Part shown: positions 33,830 through 46,173 of the stretch, piece after piece
Numbering within the stretch: the first letter of the stretch is position 1
How the letters are laid out: each line of letters opens with the position of its first letter
Assembly (NCBI GenBank): GCA_964058845.1
Contig: CAXKVR010000064.1
Location: 59,877 to 123,876 of the forward strand
DNA: 64,000 nucleotides
From: Carex sylvatica
Taxonomy: Eukaryota; Streptophyta; Magnoliopsida; Poales; Cyperaceae
Direction of reading: 5' to 3'
Translations under genes and position numbers: made by a program
The notes under the pieces: model-generated
Databases searched by the model: none
What the model saw: only the letters and a program-made list of their open reading frames with translations
What the model was told of the DNA's origin: nothing

Positions 33830-35240
33830 AATTTATTTTTGTAGAGTAAATTTAGTTTAAGTTAGATTTATTGAATATTAAGTAATTATATTTGTTAAAT
33901 TTATTAAGTAATTAGATTTGTTAAACTTGTTAAGTAATTATATTTGTTAGATTTATTTTATGTTAGATTTGTTAAATTTGTTAAGTAATTAGATTTGTTT
34001 TGAATATGTTAGATTTTATTTTTGAAATGTTGAATTTATTTTTAATAGGTTAAAATTTTTTGTTAGATTTATTTTTTTGAATATGTGAAGTAATTAGATT
34101 TCTTTTGAATATGTTAGATTTTATTTTGAAATTCGGATTTATTTTTAATATGTTAAAAAAATGTATTAGAATTATTTTTTTGAATATGTGAAGTAATTAT
34201 ATTTGTTTTGAATAGGTTAGATTTATTTTTCAAAATGTTGGATTTATTTTTAATAGGTAAAAAAAAAATTGTTAGATTTTTTTTTTAATATGTGAAGTAA
34301 TTAGATTTGTTTTGAATATGTTAGATTTTATTTTTGAAATTCAGATTTATTTTTAATAGGTTAAAAAAATGTATTAGAATTATTTTTGTGAATATGTGAA
34401 GTAATTATATTTGTTTTGAACATGTTAGATTTTATTTTTGAATATATGAAGTAATTATATTTGTTTTAAATTCTGTTTTTTAATTTCTGTTTTTTTAATT
34501 TCTGTTTTTTAATTTCTGTTTTTTAAATTCTGTTTTTTAAATTCTGTTTTTTAATTTCTGTTTTTTAATTTCTGTTTTTTAATTTCTGTTTTTTAATTTC
34601 TGTTTTTTAATTTCTGTTTTTTAAATTCTGTTTTTTAAATTCTGTTTTTTAAATTCTGTTTTTTAATTACTGTTTTTTAAATTCTGTTTTTATTTCTGTT
34701 TTTTAATTTCTGTTTTTTAAATTCTGTTTTTTAAATTCTGTTTTTTAATTTCTGTTTTTTAAATTCTGTTTTTTAAATTCTGTTTTTTAATTACTGTTTT
34801 TTAAATTCTGTTTTTATTTCTGTTTTTTAATTTCTGTTTTTTAAATTCTGTTTTTTAAATTCTGTTTTTTAATTTCTGTTTTTTAAATTCTGTTTTTTAA
34901 TTACTATTTTTTAAATTTTGTTTTTATTTCTGTTTTTTAATTTCTGTTTTTTAAATTCTGTTTTTTAAATTCTGTTTTTTAATTACTGTTTTTTAAATTC
35001 TGTTTTTATTTCTGTTTTTTAATTTCTGTTTTTTAAATTCTGTTTTTTAAATTCTGTTTTTTAATTACTGTTTTTTAAATTCTGTTTTTATTTCTGTTTT
35101 TTAATTTCTGTTTTTTAAATTCTGTTTTTTAAATTCTATTTTTTAATTTCTATTTTTTAAATTCTGTTTTTTATTTCTGTTTTTTAAATTCTGTTTTTTA
35201 AATTCTGTTTTTTAATTTATGTTTTTTAAATTCTGTTTTT
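33830..35240. repeat. AT-rich tandem array (TTCTGTTTTTTAA-type, 12-14 bp)
   Basis: 33,830-34,460 is built of gttagatttattttt and aagtaattagatttg words. 34,460-35,240 is dozens of ctgttttttaatt or ctgttttttaaatt units, with higher-order copies of about 140 bp containing ctgtttttatttctg. It lies between the hAT 5' end and its transposase. Confidence 0.9.
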
Positions 35241-35320
35241 AATAGGTTAATTAAATAGGTTAGATATTATTTTTGAATGTGTTAAGTAATTTATATTTTT
35301 TTTTTGAATAGGTTTAAAAA

Positions 35321-36510
35321 ATGACAACTTCTCATCGCAAATAAGTGGAAGAAACCATCCAAAGATATTCGACTGATCTTTTTGGCCCCGTTCCCGATAT
35401 GCCACCAACTAATTATCTACAAGATTATCAACCCAATTATACTGCTAGTTCCTCTCAAATGCCACCACATAATTATACATACCCTTATCCACAAAATTAT
35501 CCAAGAAGAAACCAAATGCTCCAAACAAATTATCAACAACCCCCACAAATGAGTGCATCGCCACAGTATTATACTTCAAACGATCCAAACGTATTCATTC
35601 CACAAGAAACACTTCAACCGACACCACCGTATACATATGGCATGGGCTCTTCTTCTGTAGTATCGAGTAAATTCACTGACACTGCCCCTATAGGAGGTAC
35701 ACCTTCGATAGGTGAACCTGAAATTCAAGAAGAAGTTGTCACTCCTTCGACAAGTGTCCCGCCATAAGAACCAGCAGGAAAAAAGACTAAAAGACTTGCT
35801 CCAGAATACAATCAACCGTGGGGGAGATTTTATAAGATTACCAGAGATAAGGCCGAAATTATGCAATTTCTACAATGTAAGGTAAAAGGATGCAAGAATT
35901 TTTTTGAGTATAAACAATATAGTGATATGACTAGCTTTAAGAGACATGCCGAAATGCACGAAAGAAAGGGTGAGATTCCAAGTGAAAATCATGAACCGAG
36001 ACAAATCCAAACCCTTATAAACGCGGATGGTACCAGAACCAACCCAAAATTCGATGAATAAAAAAATGCTTAGTGAATTGGCCCGATACATTACCCATAA
36101 AGAACAACCAATGAGTATGGGTGGTTGCATGAGTTTTGCCCGGTTGGTCATTCGGGGGTGTGCTCAACCAATGTACAAAATGATAAATCATAGAAATATG
36201 GTTAGTGAAATAAAAAACCAGTTTACTAAGACCAAAAATGACCTTAAAACTCAATTTGCATACCAAAATAAATAAGGTGTCAATTACCTCCGATATATGG
36301 ACTGCTGGTAAACATGACCTTCGGTACTCTTGTATTACCGGGCATTGGATCAATGATCATTGGGTATTACAAAAAAAGATATTAAGTTTTCGAGTGTTGG
36401 ATTCTCCCCACACTGCAAATGTAATTTTTAAATCCATTATTGAGGTTTTAGAAGAGTATAACCTTAAAAGAAATATGGGTAAAGGAATTATGAAACTATA
36501 TAATTAGAAT
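35321..36510 (+). pseudogene. Truncated hAT (BED zinc finger) transposase
   Basis: Starts at ATG 35,321. In-frame TAA codons occur at 35,342-35,344, 35,765-35,767 and 36,059-36,061, and the frame changes after 36,061 and again near 36,250. The N-terminus is Pro/Tyr/Asn-rich. A BED-type finger lies at about 35,810-35,975 (Cys-x4-Cys, then His-x3-His). Downstream segments match the start of the RNase H-like hAT core (VSITSDIWTAG, GHWINDHWVLQKKILSFRVL, IIEVLEEYNL). The rest of the catalytic domain and the dimerisation domain are absent. Confidence 0.8.
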
Positions 36511-37277
36511 GAGAATTTAAAAATAAAATAAAATGACTCGTATAAAGAAATAAATAAATACATTTGTACTTAGCCGAATAAATATAAATAATTTATATAT
36601 ATAAGTTACAAATTTTATTTATTTATATACACTATTTGATATTGAACTATTATGATTTTAAAAGTCGAATTATAAACACGTAATAATATTCGTACAACAC
36701 CGTAAAAAAGAAAAAGAAAAAGAAAACGGACCGGACTGGATCGGACCGGCCCCTACCCGGACCTCCCTATCCCTCAAGGATACAACGGGCACGGGTATAA
36801 AACGGGCAGGGCACGATTTAAAAAAAAAATCCGTGATGTCCGGCCCGTGGTACCCGCCTACCCGTCTACCCGTGATACCCGTGCCCAATCCCTACTCGTG
36901 TCCGTGCCCAGGTATGCCCAGCCCGCCCTGCCCCTACCTGAGAGCAAACCTCTAATGTGGGGGACTACAGCTTATATGTTGATGCTTTTGGGTACCAGTT
37001 CGTTATTAGTTTGGGTCTGAATTCTAATAGTTTGTAAGTTAACTGTTTTTCTTAAATGAAAATGGGCTTAGGTCTTTTTAATAAAAAAAAAATGCTATTA
37101 GCTTATAATCGGTGGCATTAATCACTTATGCTAACGGTTGGAAAGATCGGCTAGACGGTGTTGAGTACTAATGCTATCTCTTGCGTTTTGCAACTCATTG
37201 TAAATGTTCCCAACACCATTTGTTGGATTTATCAGCAGATGGAAAAAAGGCTTGTATATCATGTGTTTTGTTTAAGA

Positions 37278-37858
37278 TTCTAAATAGCGTTTCTAGCATT
37301 ATAGCGGGGAGACAAAAAAAAAAAATTAGCGAATAGCGGAGCTATAGCAAAAGCTATTATAAATAGCGTTTTTTTATTTCAAAAATTATATTTTATATTT
37401 CTACTAATAATAAAAATGTCTCATCAAGAAAAAAAATACCAAATTAATTAAGAAGTTCTAATATTCATATTAAACCAATACAAAGTTCAAATTGTCATTC
37501 AAAATATCCCTAATTCAAAAACTATCGATATATTTTATATTCAAAATATACCACTACCATATATTAATGTATGATACAAAATTTAATTGATATAGCGGTA
37601 TAGACATGTTCTATTGTATTGATATAGCTTGATAAAGTAAAAAAAAAAAAATCTGGAAATTAATCCCATTAAAATTGTAAAATCATGTTTTCAGAAAAAA
37701 AAAAAATGCAAAATCATAACTCCATGTAGCATAGCGGACCGCTATTACCGCTATAGCGGACCGCTATTACCGCTATAGCGGCGGTAGCTTGATTAGCGCA
37801 GTTTTAGTCTGTAACTTAGCTTTCTGAGTCCAAAATCGCTATAACTAGCTATTTAGAA
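37278..37858. mobile_element. Non-autonomous element with TAGCGG/CCGCTA palindromes
   Basis: The ends TTCTAAATAGCG and (inverse) TTCTAAATAGCTAG are inverted, with further inverted pairs of ctatagcgg. A double copy of gcggaccgctattaccgctata lies near 37,735-37,785. Flanks gtttaaga and gtttgatt are only partly alike, so a hAT-type 8-bp duplication is possible but decayed. No coding capacity. Confidence 0.45.
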
Positions 37859-39410
37859 GTTTGATTTTGTTTGAATTGACATTCGCCAGAGCTTAGTTGT
37901 TTTAGTTTTATCATCTGTTATTTACTTCCCACTTTAGGACACTTAGATCCGCTTCAAGAATCGTGATATGATGATGAGCGTATTTTTGCGCTGGATCACC
38001 CCTCATATACTGAGTCCGTCCAGTGCCCTCCATCTCTAAACCCAACGAATTTGAATTTTTCTGTGTTGCTTCTCTCCTCCCAAGTCTCAAGTACAGTGAC
38101 AATTGAAAAACGATTTGGCGGAATAAAAAGTTCGTGATTTAAGAATAATTTAAATATAATTTAAAAATAATTCGAAATTATTTAGATCACAGATGTCAAT
38201 TTCACAAGAGAGCAAAAATAAAATTAACTAAAAAAATATTTTGAAAAAATTAATAAATAATTCGGTCAACAAAATAATTTGATATTTAGTTCGCTATCAC
38301 ACAAAAAAATTAATTATTCGTGCATAACTATAGTCTCGGCTAGAAAGAAAACACCGAGAACATCCATAACAGATTTTTCTACACAAATAAGCAATAGACT
38401 AAAGACAATGGAGACTCTTTTGTTACGGTAGTAAACAAAAGAGCCATGACGCAGTACTATCTGAAAATAAAAACAATAAAAGATGGAAAACCTCCATGCT
38501 TACGGAAACTGACACATTGAATGAAGTCTCACACCATCTTCGTGCCTTTTACGATTCTCAGCTTCAACTTTTCAATATTTCCCCTATTAAAATTACTTAT
38601 TACATCCCAAATTCTAGACTGGAGAGAAAAAAAAATATAATATGAGAATGATGTATTGATATTCCTTAAACGGATAAATATTTTTCATATAATAAATTTG
38701 TATATATAGATATAAAAGTTTTTGGGTATTAACCTTAATTAATTATATATAAATCTGAGATAATGCACTTAGAATATTAATGCAGAATAAAAAAATGATT
38801 TTTTGAACGTATACCTAGTTAAATGATATTAAGTGTTTCTAGATCTATAAAATATTATGGTTGATATAAGGATGATGCTATCAATTTTATAGAGAATATA
38901 TAAACCAAAAGTGTTTTAGAGAAGTATTATTAATATACTTGAGAATTATTTTAACTGTTAATTTCTATAGCAATTATCAAAATATGTTTAAAGTAAGGAC
39001 AGTTTTAGTAACTGAATATAAAACTATTATACATTTATAGTTTTATATCAAACTATTATACCAACAAGAGATTCAACTTTTAATTTATTGGCCCAAAACC
39101 TCAATTCCTTTTGTTCCACTCTTTCGTTTAAATACAAAGGTATTTTACCAGAAATTATTATAATAAAATTAAATTAGAAGATAGATTCCAATCTGCTTCT
39201 TTTCTCAAGAAAAGAGTATCCTCTTATTCTTCAATCCAAATCGTTAAAAGTCCATCAAACAGTTTCAATTACTTTTTTCATTTATATCAATATAATTTAT
39301 TAAAATAAATTAGATGTAATTAGAGCCGTTTAATCGATTTTGAACGGTTCAGATTGAAAAATAGAAGAGGACTCCTTTTCTTGAGAAAAGTAGCAGATTT
39401 GAATCTAGAG
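37859..39410. other. Intergenic DNA, no supported gene
   Basis: A 63-codon minus-strand frame (38,102-37,911) has exon-like composition but no recognised domain. The remainder is AT-rich. Confidence 0.4.
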
Positions 39411-39810
39411 GTATCATAATGCAAGTTTACTTGAGCTCTTTCCGAAATTGGGAACCCTCGTCTCATCTGATTTGATGTTTCCATTAATGCTCTTTCCGAT
39501 TTCCGAAAGAGAGTACTTGACAGCCGCGCGCGATTTGAGGTTTCGTCTTCTCTCTTTTCTTTTTGAAAACTTTAGGAGGTTAGAGCATCCGCTGCTGCTT
39601 TTCTCAAAGGAAAAGCAGGAGCCTGTTATCCATTTTACTCTGTCTCTCACTTCAAAGAGAAAGAGAGAGAAAAAGAGGAGAGAGAGACAGAGGAGAAGAG
39701 CAGGGAATAACAGGGATTTGTTTCCGATTTGATGTTACAAAATTAAATTAGGTGGTAAGCCGTCTCGTCTTCTCTCTGTTTTTTTTTTCATTTTTTTTTT
39801 TTTTTTTTGT

Positions 39811-41405
39811 AGGAAAAGAGATGGTGGTTCCGACGGAGGACGCCATGGATGCTCTCATTGCAGATTACGTTCAACCTCTACTCCCCATAAAAATGGATCA
39901 TAAACTTTCGATTTCTCAGCAAGAAGCTGTCGCTAAACGCGTACGATTTGAGTCAGCTTGTTTGTTTAACGAACCTATGTTTTTTTCGTTTAATTTTTTC
40001 TTCTGGATCAATGGAGGACCTGCCTATCTTTTTTTTCTCTTTTCCTCAAAATTCAATCAAATAAGTTGATAATTTTCTTCAGTTATTTCTACTAGGTGTT
40101 TTCTTTTCCTCGTCTTTATCCTAAAAACGTTGTATTGTCGAGTCCCAGATTTGGAAAATATATATATATATATATAGAGTTGGAATAATATCAAAAGAAG
40201 GTTGTCAAGAGGGCACGGCTGTAAGGTCTTATAAGGAATTATAAAAAAGTGAACTCTGTTTTCTACTTTATTTAAATTCTTACAGCTGCTGTTTTGTTCC
40301 TGTTTACTATTCTTCAGTGGAAAGGTATACCTGAAAAAAAAAAACTGAAAAAAACTGAAAAAAGGAACTTATAAAATAATCTGTGTTGTAAGTTTTATGT
40401 TTGCACATTTCTGAGAACAAAAATGTTAAGGTGTTGCTTGGTATGAGCAAAGTTTGACTTGCAGGGGGTTGTAAAAAAAATTAGGGTTGATTGTCAAAAT
40501 TAGAAATCTCACTGTAAACTATGCAAAGTTACCGCATTGGCTTTTCATTCTCTCTCCTAGACAAGTGAAGAGTTCTGTAATTGAGGAGTTATATAAGTAA
40601 CATTTGCCAATTGCGATTCATTTTATTTTCTTTCTGCAATTGCAGATGCATGCGATTGTACTTCTCTAAAGCTACTACCACCGGAAGCAGCAACCTCAAT
40701 TAGAGTTCTCCTTGGAAACCTTATGCTAGATGACTGTTGTTGGTAATGCACCCCTCTTGGCTTACCTCGACAAAACCATCTCCCCTTCAAAAAGTCTCTC
40801 TCTGGTGGAGAAATCCATCATGCGTGCATGCAACATATCAAAGGCATTGTTGGACCATGACACAATAACAATGGAGACATGGCCGGTAGAGAAAGGGGCA
40901 GTGTTTATTGCTGATGCCAAGAGAGAGAAATGCTTTCTCGGGAGGGAGTCCTTGGTCGAGGGTTTTTTTTCACTTTTGGAAATAGAGGTAGAGGGACAGA
41001 AGCCTGAGGATTTGCTTGAAAACTTGACAATTTGGAAGGTTGATGGTCAGACTGGTATGCAAAATTTTGTGGTACTGTAAGATCTATGTTAAAGGAAAAG
41101 GTCAAAAGCTAAGTAAACATCAAATCTGGAGTAAGGAAAAAGAGTACAAAATGACATCTGGTCAGGTGCCTGTACAGGATGGTATCAGCATTATGTTTGC
41201 ATTTTTAAAGATAAATCTGACAAATTATTGTTTTGGTTGTTCTAAATAGGTATCAACCGGGCCAATTTGTGTACTTGGTACAGTTGTCAAACATACTCCC
41301 TCAGCAAAGAAAAGTCAAGGGAAATGGTCTTTTTGATGGAATGCTCAAAGGCGCCATCTGCCAAAGAGTTTGTAGAGATGCCCATAAAAGATGTACTCAA
41401 CATGT
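39811..41405 (+). pseudogene. Pseudogene of a conserved plant protein of unknown function
   Basis: Exon 1 is 39,811-39,940 with ATG at 39,821 (start MVVPTEDAMDALI, then a SISQQEAVAKR segment and donor GTACG). The second coding block, about 40,646-41,080, begins after ttgcag and has YYHRKQQPQLEF, PLLAYLDK and SLVEKSIMRACNI motifs. It is interrupted by TAA (~40,667) and TAG (~40,727) and loses a few bases between. A third block after 41,249 has VLGTVVKHTPSAKK, then a frameshift near 41,335, then MECSKAPSAKEFVE. I recall this motif order from a plant-conserved family without assigned function. The decay is clear; the family name is not. Confidence 0.55.
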
Positions 41406-41409
41406 AGTG

Positions 41410-42620
41410 ATAAAAACAGCTTTTTTATTTATATACTTTTTTAATTTCTACTTGCTTGTATTTGGTTTATAGTATATTGGGTACCTAGATCACGGAGTAG
41501 AGCATAATTAAGCAAATAAAATTTAAATCAAGTTCTACTTCTTCCTTTTTGTTTGCTTTCAAATTAAGTTCACAATCAAAAAACATGCTTAGTGCAGTTT
41601 GAAACGTGCAGTTATCCCAAGTGGCTCAATATGGTATAGCAGTATAGCACATTGGGAATGTGGTACAAGACCTAATGATTTCTTGACAACAGTGGAACCT
41701 TCCAATTGTACTCTATATACAAAATTGTACTTAATTGATTAGCTATGCCCCTGACAGTAACAAGTATCCTTTATATAGACAGATTTCATAAATTTGTTTT
41801 CTTTGAATTTTAATTAATTTGTGACTGTCTACTCTGGTGTACTTTATAATATTAATGGAATCGTTATATGTGTTTTTAACTAGGAAGCGAGCAAACATTT
41901 GCTCCCAAATTTGCTCCCTCTCTTCTCTCTCGGTGCCTACAGTCTCCCTCTAGGTTAGTACCTTCAGGCTCTCTCTCTCTATTAATGTTTAAAATTGATG
42001 AAATTGTAGTTTCAATTTTGTTTGAATATTTTAGGGTTGTGACATGGTTTGCTCGGTTTAGACTTGTCAAGGGCAACTCTGCCAAATTGTTCCCAAAGCT
42101 TGTATTTAAGTTAGATTATGAAACAAACTGACAAGAGGAACTTGTAAAAATCACATCTAGGTTTGCTTTTGTGGATAAAATGACCAACAAATAATATAAT
42201 TTAGAATGATATATGACCCGCTTTCATTTATTTTCTTAATGACCAAAACTATATTTATCAGGTTGTGATGTGATTGGGTTGGGACTTTAAAATATTTATT
42301 TGAATTGGATTGTGAATTTATTTTAAAAAAAATTCGATCCTCTGATTAATCCAACCTGTCCTTGTCCAGCATTAACTATACACTCTGGAGTGAGTCTGCC
42401 ATGGATCAAAATTTTCAGCAAAAGTTGTCTGAATTAATCACAGGCGTTGATCTTTAAAACAGTACAATTGGAATAACTTATATATGTTAATCTCTCCGTC
42501 ACCATCAGGCTCTTCCTCACTTCCAAACCATTGGCTCCGTATCTTTCTCTCTCGTTGGCCGCCCCACCCTTTGCTCCCTTTGCTCTGTATCTCCCCCTTC
42601 CTCGTTCTCTCCAGCCGCTC
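41410..42620. other. Intergenic DNA, no gene seen
   Basis: AT-rich with pyrimidine-rich patches (41,905-41,985 and 42,490-42,650). No family motif was recognised. Confidence 0.4.
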
Positions 42621-42628
42621 TGTATCCT

Positions 42629-43243
42629 CTAGCCGGTCTCTCTCTCGCGTGCACACAAGACCCTCTCATCTGAGGGATGCCAAAGCAGGTCCTGCGTGGA
42701 ACCCACGTTTGTGCTTCTTGGTGGGTCAACTCGAGGAAGATTGAATTTAGTTGGGCTTTGTTCAATTTGTCTCTTCTCCGGTCGATTTTCTTCCCTCCTT
42801 GGTGGGTCTTGCTCAAAGATTGCATCTTGAACTATATTTTCTTCTCCTCGCAGGTTAGCTGAACCTCCTGGTTGAACCACACTGTGAGAGTTCATTTGAT
42901 TGCCTCGTATATCAGATGCAGGAATTGAACTTCTGTTAACTTGAATTGTTGTCATCAAATCTCTGAACTGGTGGGATATCGCTTGGTTCATATCATCCAA
43001 CTTCTTATCTATTGTCAGCTCTAATTTGGCAATGGCATGTGAATTGTTGCTAGCAGATTGCATGCATGCATTGAGCTGCTGTCGTTGTGCTTCCAGCTGG
43101 GTTTCAATGTGAGATAGGCGATCATGCTGCACTGTCTCTGATTGGAATCTAGACTGTTTTGATTGTAAGAATTTCGTTGCCAAGGTTGCTAGATCCATGG
43201 TCATATCGTCACTTCTTGTGCTGCTGCGAGTCGTTATCGGCAT
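42629..43243 (-). pseudogene. Ty3/gypsy gag N-terminal fragment
   Basis: A 204-codon frame starts MPITTRSS at 43,243, just inside the primer-binding site. It is hydrophilic with a coiled-coil-like stretch (RLSHIETQLEAQRQQ), as in the N-terminus of plant gypsy gag. Homology to gag appears to end after the Pro-rich linker, with unrelated sequence towards 42,629. No capsid, protease, RT or integrase domains follow, so the element is truncated. Confidence 0.6.
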
Positions 43244-43305
43244 AGTTGGTCGTCACTTCTTCTAATCATATGCGTTCCGTAGACTTCCCAGATGCAATCT
43301 TTATT

Positions 43306-43317
43306 GCTTTGATACCA
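43306..43317 (-). other. Retrotransposon primer-binding site (initiator Met tRNA type)
   Basis: The minus strand reads TGGTATCAAAGC three bases after the LTR end, one mismatch from the usual plant tRNA-iMet primer site. It fixes the element's orientation as minus. Confidence 0.75.
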
Positions 43318-43320
43318 CGT

Positions 43321-43857
43321 TGTAACGACCCTCAATCTTAATCAAGATTCAAAGCTCAATTTGACAAATAAACAGCTACTTTTATTGAAATGGTAAAAGA
43401 AATTACAATGGAACAGTAAAGAAGAAAACTAAGAAATTGTAAATGACAAGTTACAAATCACATAATCCAGTTCCACTCCCTAATTCTATATATATAGGCG
43501 ATCAAATTCCCTTTTGGAATTAATCTGATCCGTTGCTTATATCTCTCAATTGCACGTCGTGCTGACATCTAAGCTCCATCGTGTGACTAGCTTACTGAGG
43601 TGGCAGTTGAGACGTCTCTTGTTCTAGTGTTCTGGGACCCATCGCGCTGTCTCTGCGTACAGTAGTGATCTCTTCAACGGTCTCCTTCCCGTTCCGACTT
43701 GAGGGACCCCTTGTCAGCGTTTCCTTCGTTTTAAATGTTCTGACCGCATTCCCTTATGCGCTGCCCTTATTACCTGAACTCATCTCCTCTCCCAAATACG
43801 CATTGACTGAATCAAAATTGAGCTGATTTATCCCCAATTCAGCTTCCGTTCGTGACA
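43321..43857 (-). mobile_element. 5' LTR of a truncated Ty3/gypsy element
   Basis: On the minus strand it begins TGTCACGAACGGAAGC (43,857) and ends GGGTCGTTACA (43,321), a TG...CA LTR of 537 bp. A TATATATA stretch occurs near 43,490. The partner LTR is not in the window near it, so the target duplication cannot be tested. Confidence 0.75.
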
Positions 43858-44655
43858 GCGCTCTCCCATGTTTTTTCCTTCCGCCTCTTAATTTTCTCGT
43901 CGTGATTTTCATCCGCTCTCTCATTCTGACCCTCTTTTGTGGTCTCCATGTCTACCCACTCTCTCTACTATGCTGCACCCTTGCAATCTTATTTTTTTAC
44001 TTTCGTGTTTTATTGCTCTCTATTGTATCGTACAACCTTATCGCTAATGTTAACTTTCTAATTGATTTAGTATGAATTATGAAATGTACGGGTACATCTA
44101 GTGATGCTACAATGTGATGCAATATTTATCATGGTGTGTAACATCAAGTTTATTAGCACTTCAAACAGAGATAATACAAAGAAAAGAAAAAATCTTGTAC
44201 CAATTGTACCCGTGAACATCCAAGACAGTGCCAAAAGAAATTTCATATTAGGAAATCTCTATTCTAATATTGCTCTGTTTGTTGGTTAATCTCAAAAGCA
44301 AAACACATGAAATTAACAATAGGCTTTTTTTTAATTTTCTGCCTCGGAAGTAATAGATACTAAGACTGAACTGTATCAGAACTGAACTTTAGATCAGACT
44401 TGAACATAGGATAACACAAGTATTAAGCATATTAAAACTAAAACTAAAGTTGATTTTTAGAAACTGTCCCAACAAAACACAACTCAGACTTTGGGAGAGG
44501 CGATCAACTCATGCACCCGATTTCAGAATCAGCAGCAGAGCAACTCACAGTTCTCACATGGCACATTGCGCAATTGAGGCCTGCGGCAACCTCAGATGAA
44601 GCAACGTGGAAATGGACTTCGTAGGGATCCTTCACGGTAAAGTCTGCATACATGG
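43858..44655. other. Intergenic DNA, no gene seen
   Basis: Pyrimidine-rich near the LTR, then AT-rich. Nothing supportable beyond short frames. Confidence 0.4.
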
Positions 44656-44659
44656 CCAT

Positions 44660-45146
44660 CAAAGACGAACCATCAATAGCCACCAACATATCGAGCATCT
44701 GGGCAACAAAAGCACCTCCAAGATTTAGAGTTTTTGCTTGGCTTATGATACAGAACCGGATTCTGACGATAGACAATTGGAGAAAAAAAGATTTCATTCT
44801 TATTAATAGATGCTTCATGTGCAAAAGAAAAGCGGAAATGGTCAGGCATTTATTCTTTGATTGTGAAATATCAAAAATAATTCAAACTGTTATGGTATTG
44901 GCATATCGAATTTGAATGCCTCATTTCCAGCAGGACACGCATCCGTTAGTAAACAAATACACTTAAAAAGAAAAATCACTTTTCTTGATTGCGCACTTCA
45001 TTGTATGGAGAGAACAATGTGCAAGGGTGTTCAGAGATACACAGGCCACGGTAACAGAGTTGATGATGCAAATCAGAGAGCAGTGGGAATTGAGCTCAGG
45101 CACGTACCAGCAAACACGGGAGGTGAAGGAATACTGAGACAACAGA
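44660..45146 (+). mobile_element. LINE (L1-type) ORF2 3' remnant
   Basis: An open stretch encodes a zf-RVT-type segment (IWATKAPPRFRVFAWL, a CxxC pair and HLFFDC). After a frame change it continues with the usual LINE tail pattern (WREQCARVF, then a helical segment and stop). The reverse transcriptase itself is absent. This is a 5'-truncated, decayed insertion. Confidence 0.7.
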
Positions 45147-45927
45147 CAACCTTTTTATATTATGCACTTTACTACATTTCAATTTTATATTTTTCTTTGT
45201 AGAGGGATGCTTCACTGGAGCTCCTGCGTAGACTTTTATTTATGCTTTTTAGATTACTTGTTTCAAAACAATGACTCATGTATCAAAAAATTTATCAATC
45301 AGATAGAGGCTTGACCTCTGTTTACTTTAACTTCAGCATTCATATTGAATACAATACAGTAGCAAGAGGTACACACTGGTAATGGTGGTACACAATTATA
45401 AATCCATAACGTCCAGTTTTAACAAAGATTCATATCCATAGGGAAGGGTGTAATTTAATTAAAATACTTGCAATTATCTCATCGTAAGACAGACAGCAAA
45501 TATAGAAGTTTCTCTTTTTATATATCCATTTGTTAAAGTTTCACCCAAATTAATTAATTAAAAAGCATGCTAGTTTCTTTAGATATCCCTTTTCAATTAA
45601 CAAATTCTATACACAAGTACTCAACACAATAGAATAAAATTACTGCAAAATTGTAATCCTAAATTATAATAAAAGGAATTTGTAGTATAAGGACATGTCT
45701 TTCACTGCTTAGAAACAAGCTTTTCCAATTCCCTCGTGACATGCAATTCTTGTAAGAAAGAGAGAAAAAGAGAGGACAGATACGAAGCACATTAGAGACC
45801 ACAGCTTTGAGATAAAAAAAAAAAAATAAAAAAAAATGACGAAATCGTTTTAACCAGAGTCGGCAATATTCAGTTGATTCTCAATGTGCGTTTTCTTGGC
45901 TTCGCACGGGTAGATATATAAGTGACA
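45147..45927. other. AT-rich intergenic DNA, no gene seen
   Basis: No frames or repeats that I can support. It ends at the left limit of the segmental duplication. Confidence 0.45.
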
Positions 45928-46173
45928 GTACTGAGAATAGGTTGATCATTTTGCAATTAAGTACGCAGGAGATCACAAATTTATGAGAAATGCCACCGAG
46001 ACAAACTAATCAAAGACCATAGTAATCTCTAGATAGACATCAGTACATAATCCAATATTACAAAAAAAAATATATAACAAATGTCAACTTACAAGGAAAC
46101 TAGCACCCGACAAACATAAGTTCTTTCTTGTAATTAAAACTAGAATCATTCTTTCAGTTGGATTATACAATAC

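Larger units (their letters stand above)
33167..36954. mobile_element. hAT element with exact 8-bp target duplication
   Basis: ATGTGGGG flanks the element at 33,159-33,166 and 36,955-36,962. The ends TAGGCGTTTG and (inverse) TAGAGGTTTG form short imperfect inverted repeats, as in plant hAT elements. Subterminal regions are rich in cccgtgcccgt and acccgtacccgt words in both orientations. It contains a broken BED-finger transposase (35,321-36,510). The element is 3,788 bp long and defective. Confidence 0.85.

Noticed and set aside
37911..38102. 63-codon minus-strand frame with exon-like composition
   Set aside because: No recognised domain, no supporting neighbouring exons. Kept only as a note.
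42438..42825. Small frames on both strands beyond the gag fragment
   Set aside because: Low-complexity Arg/Ser-rich readings with no family resemblance. Probably flanking non-coding DNA.
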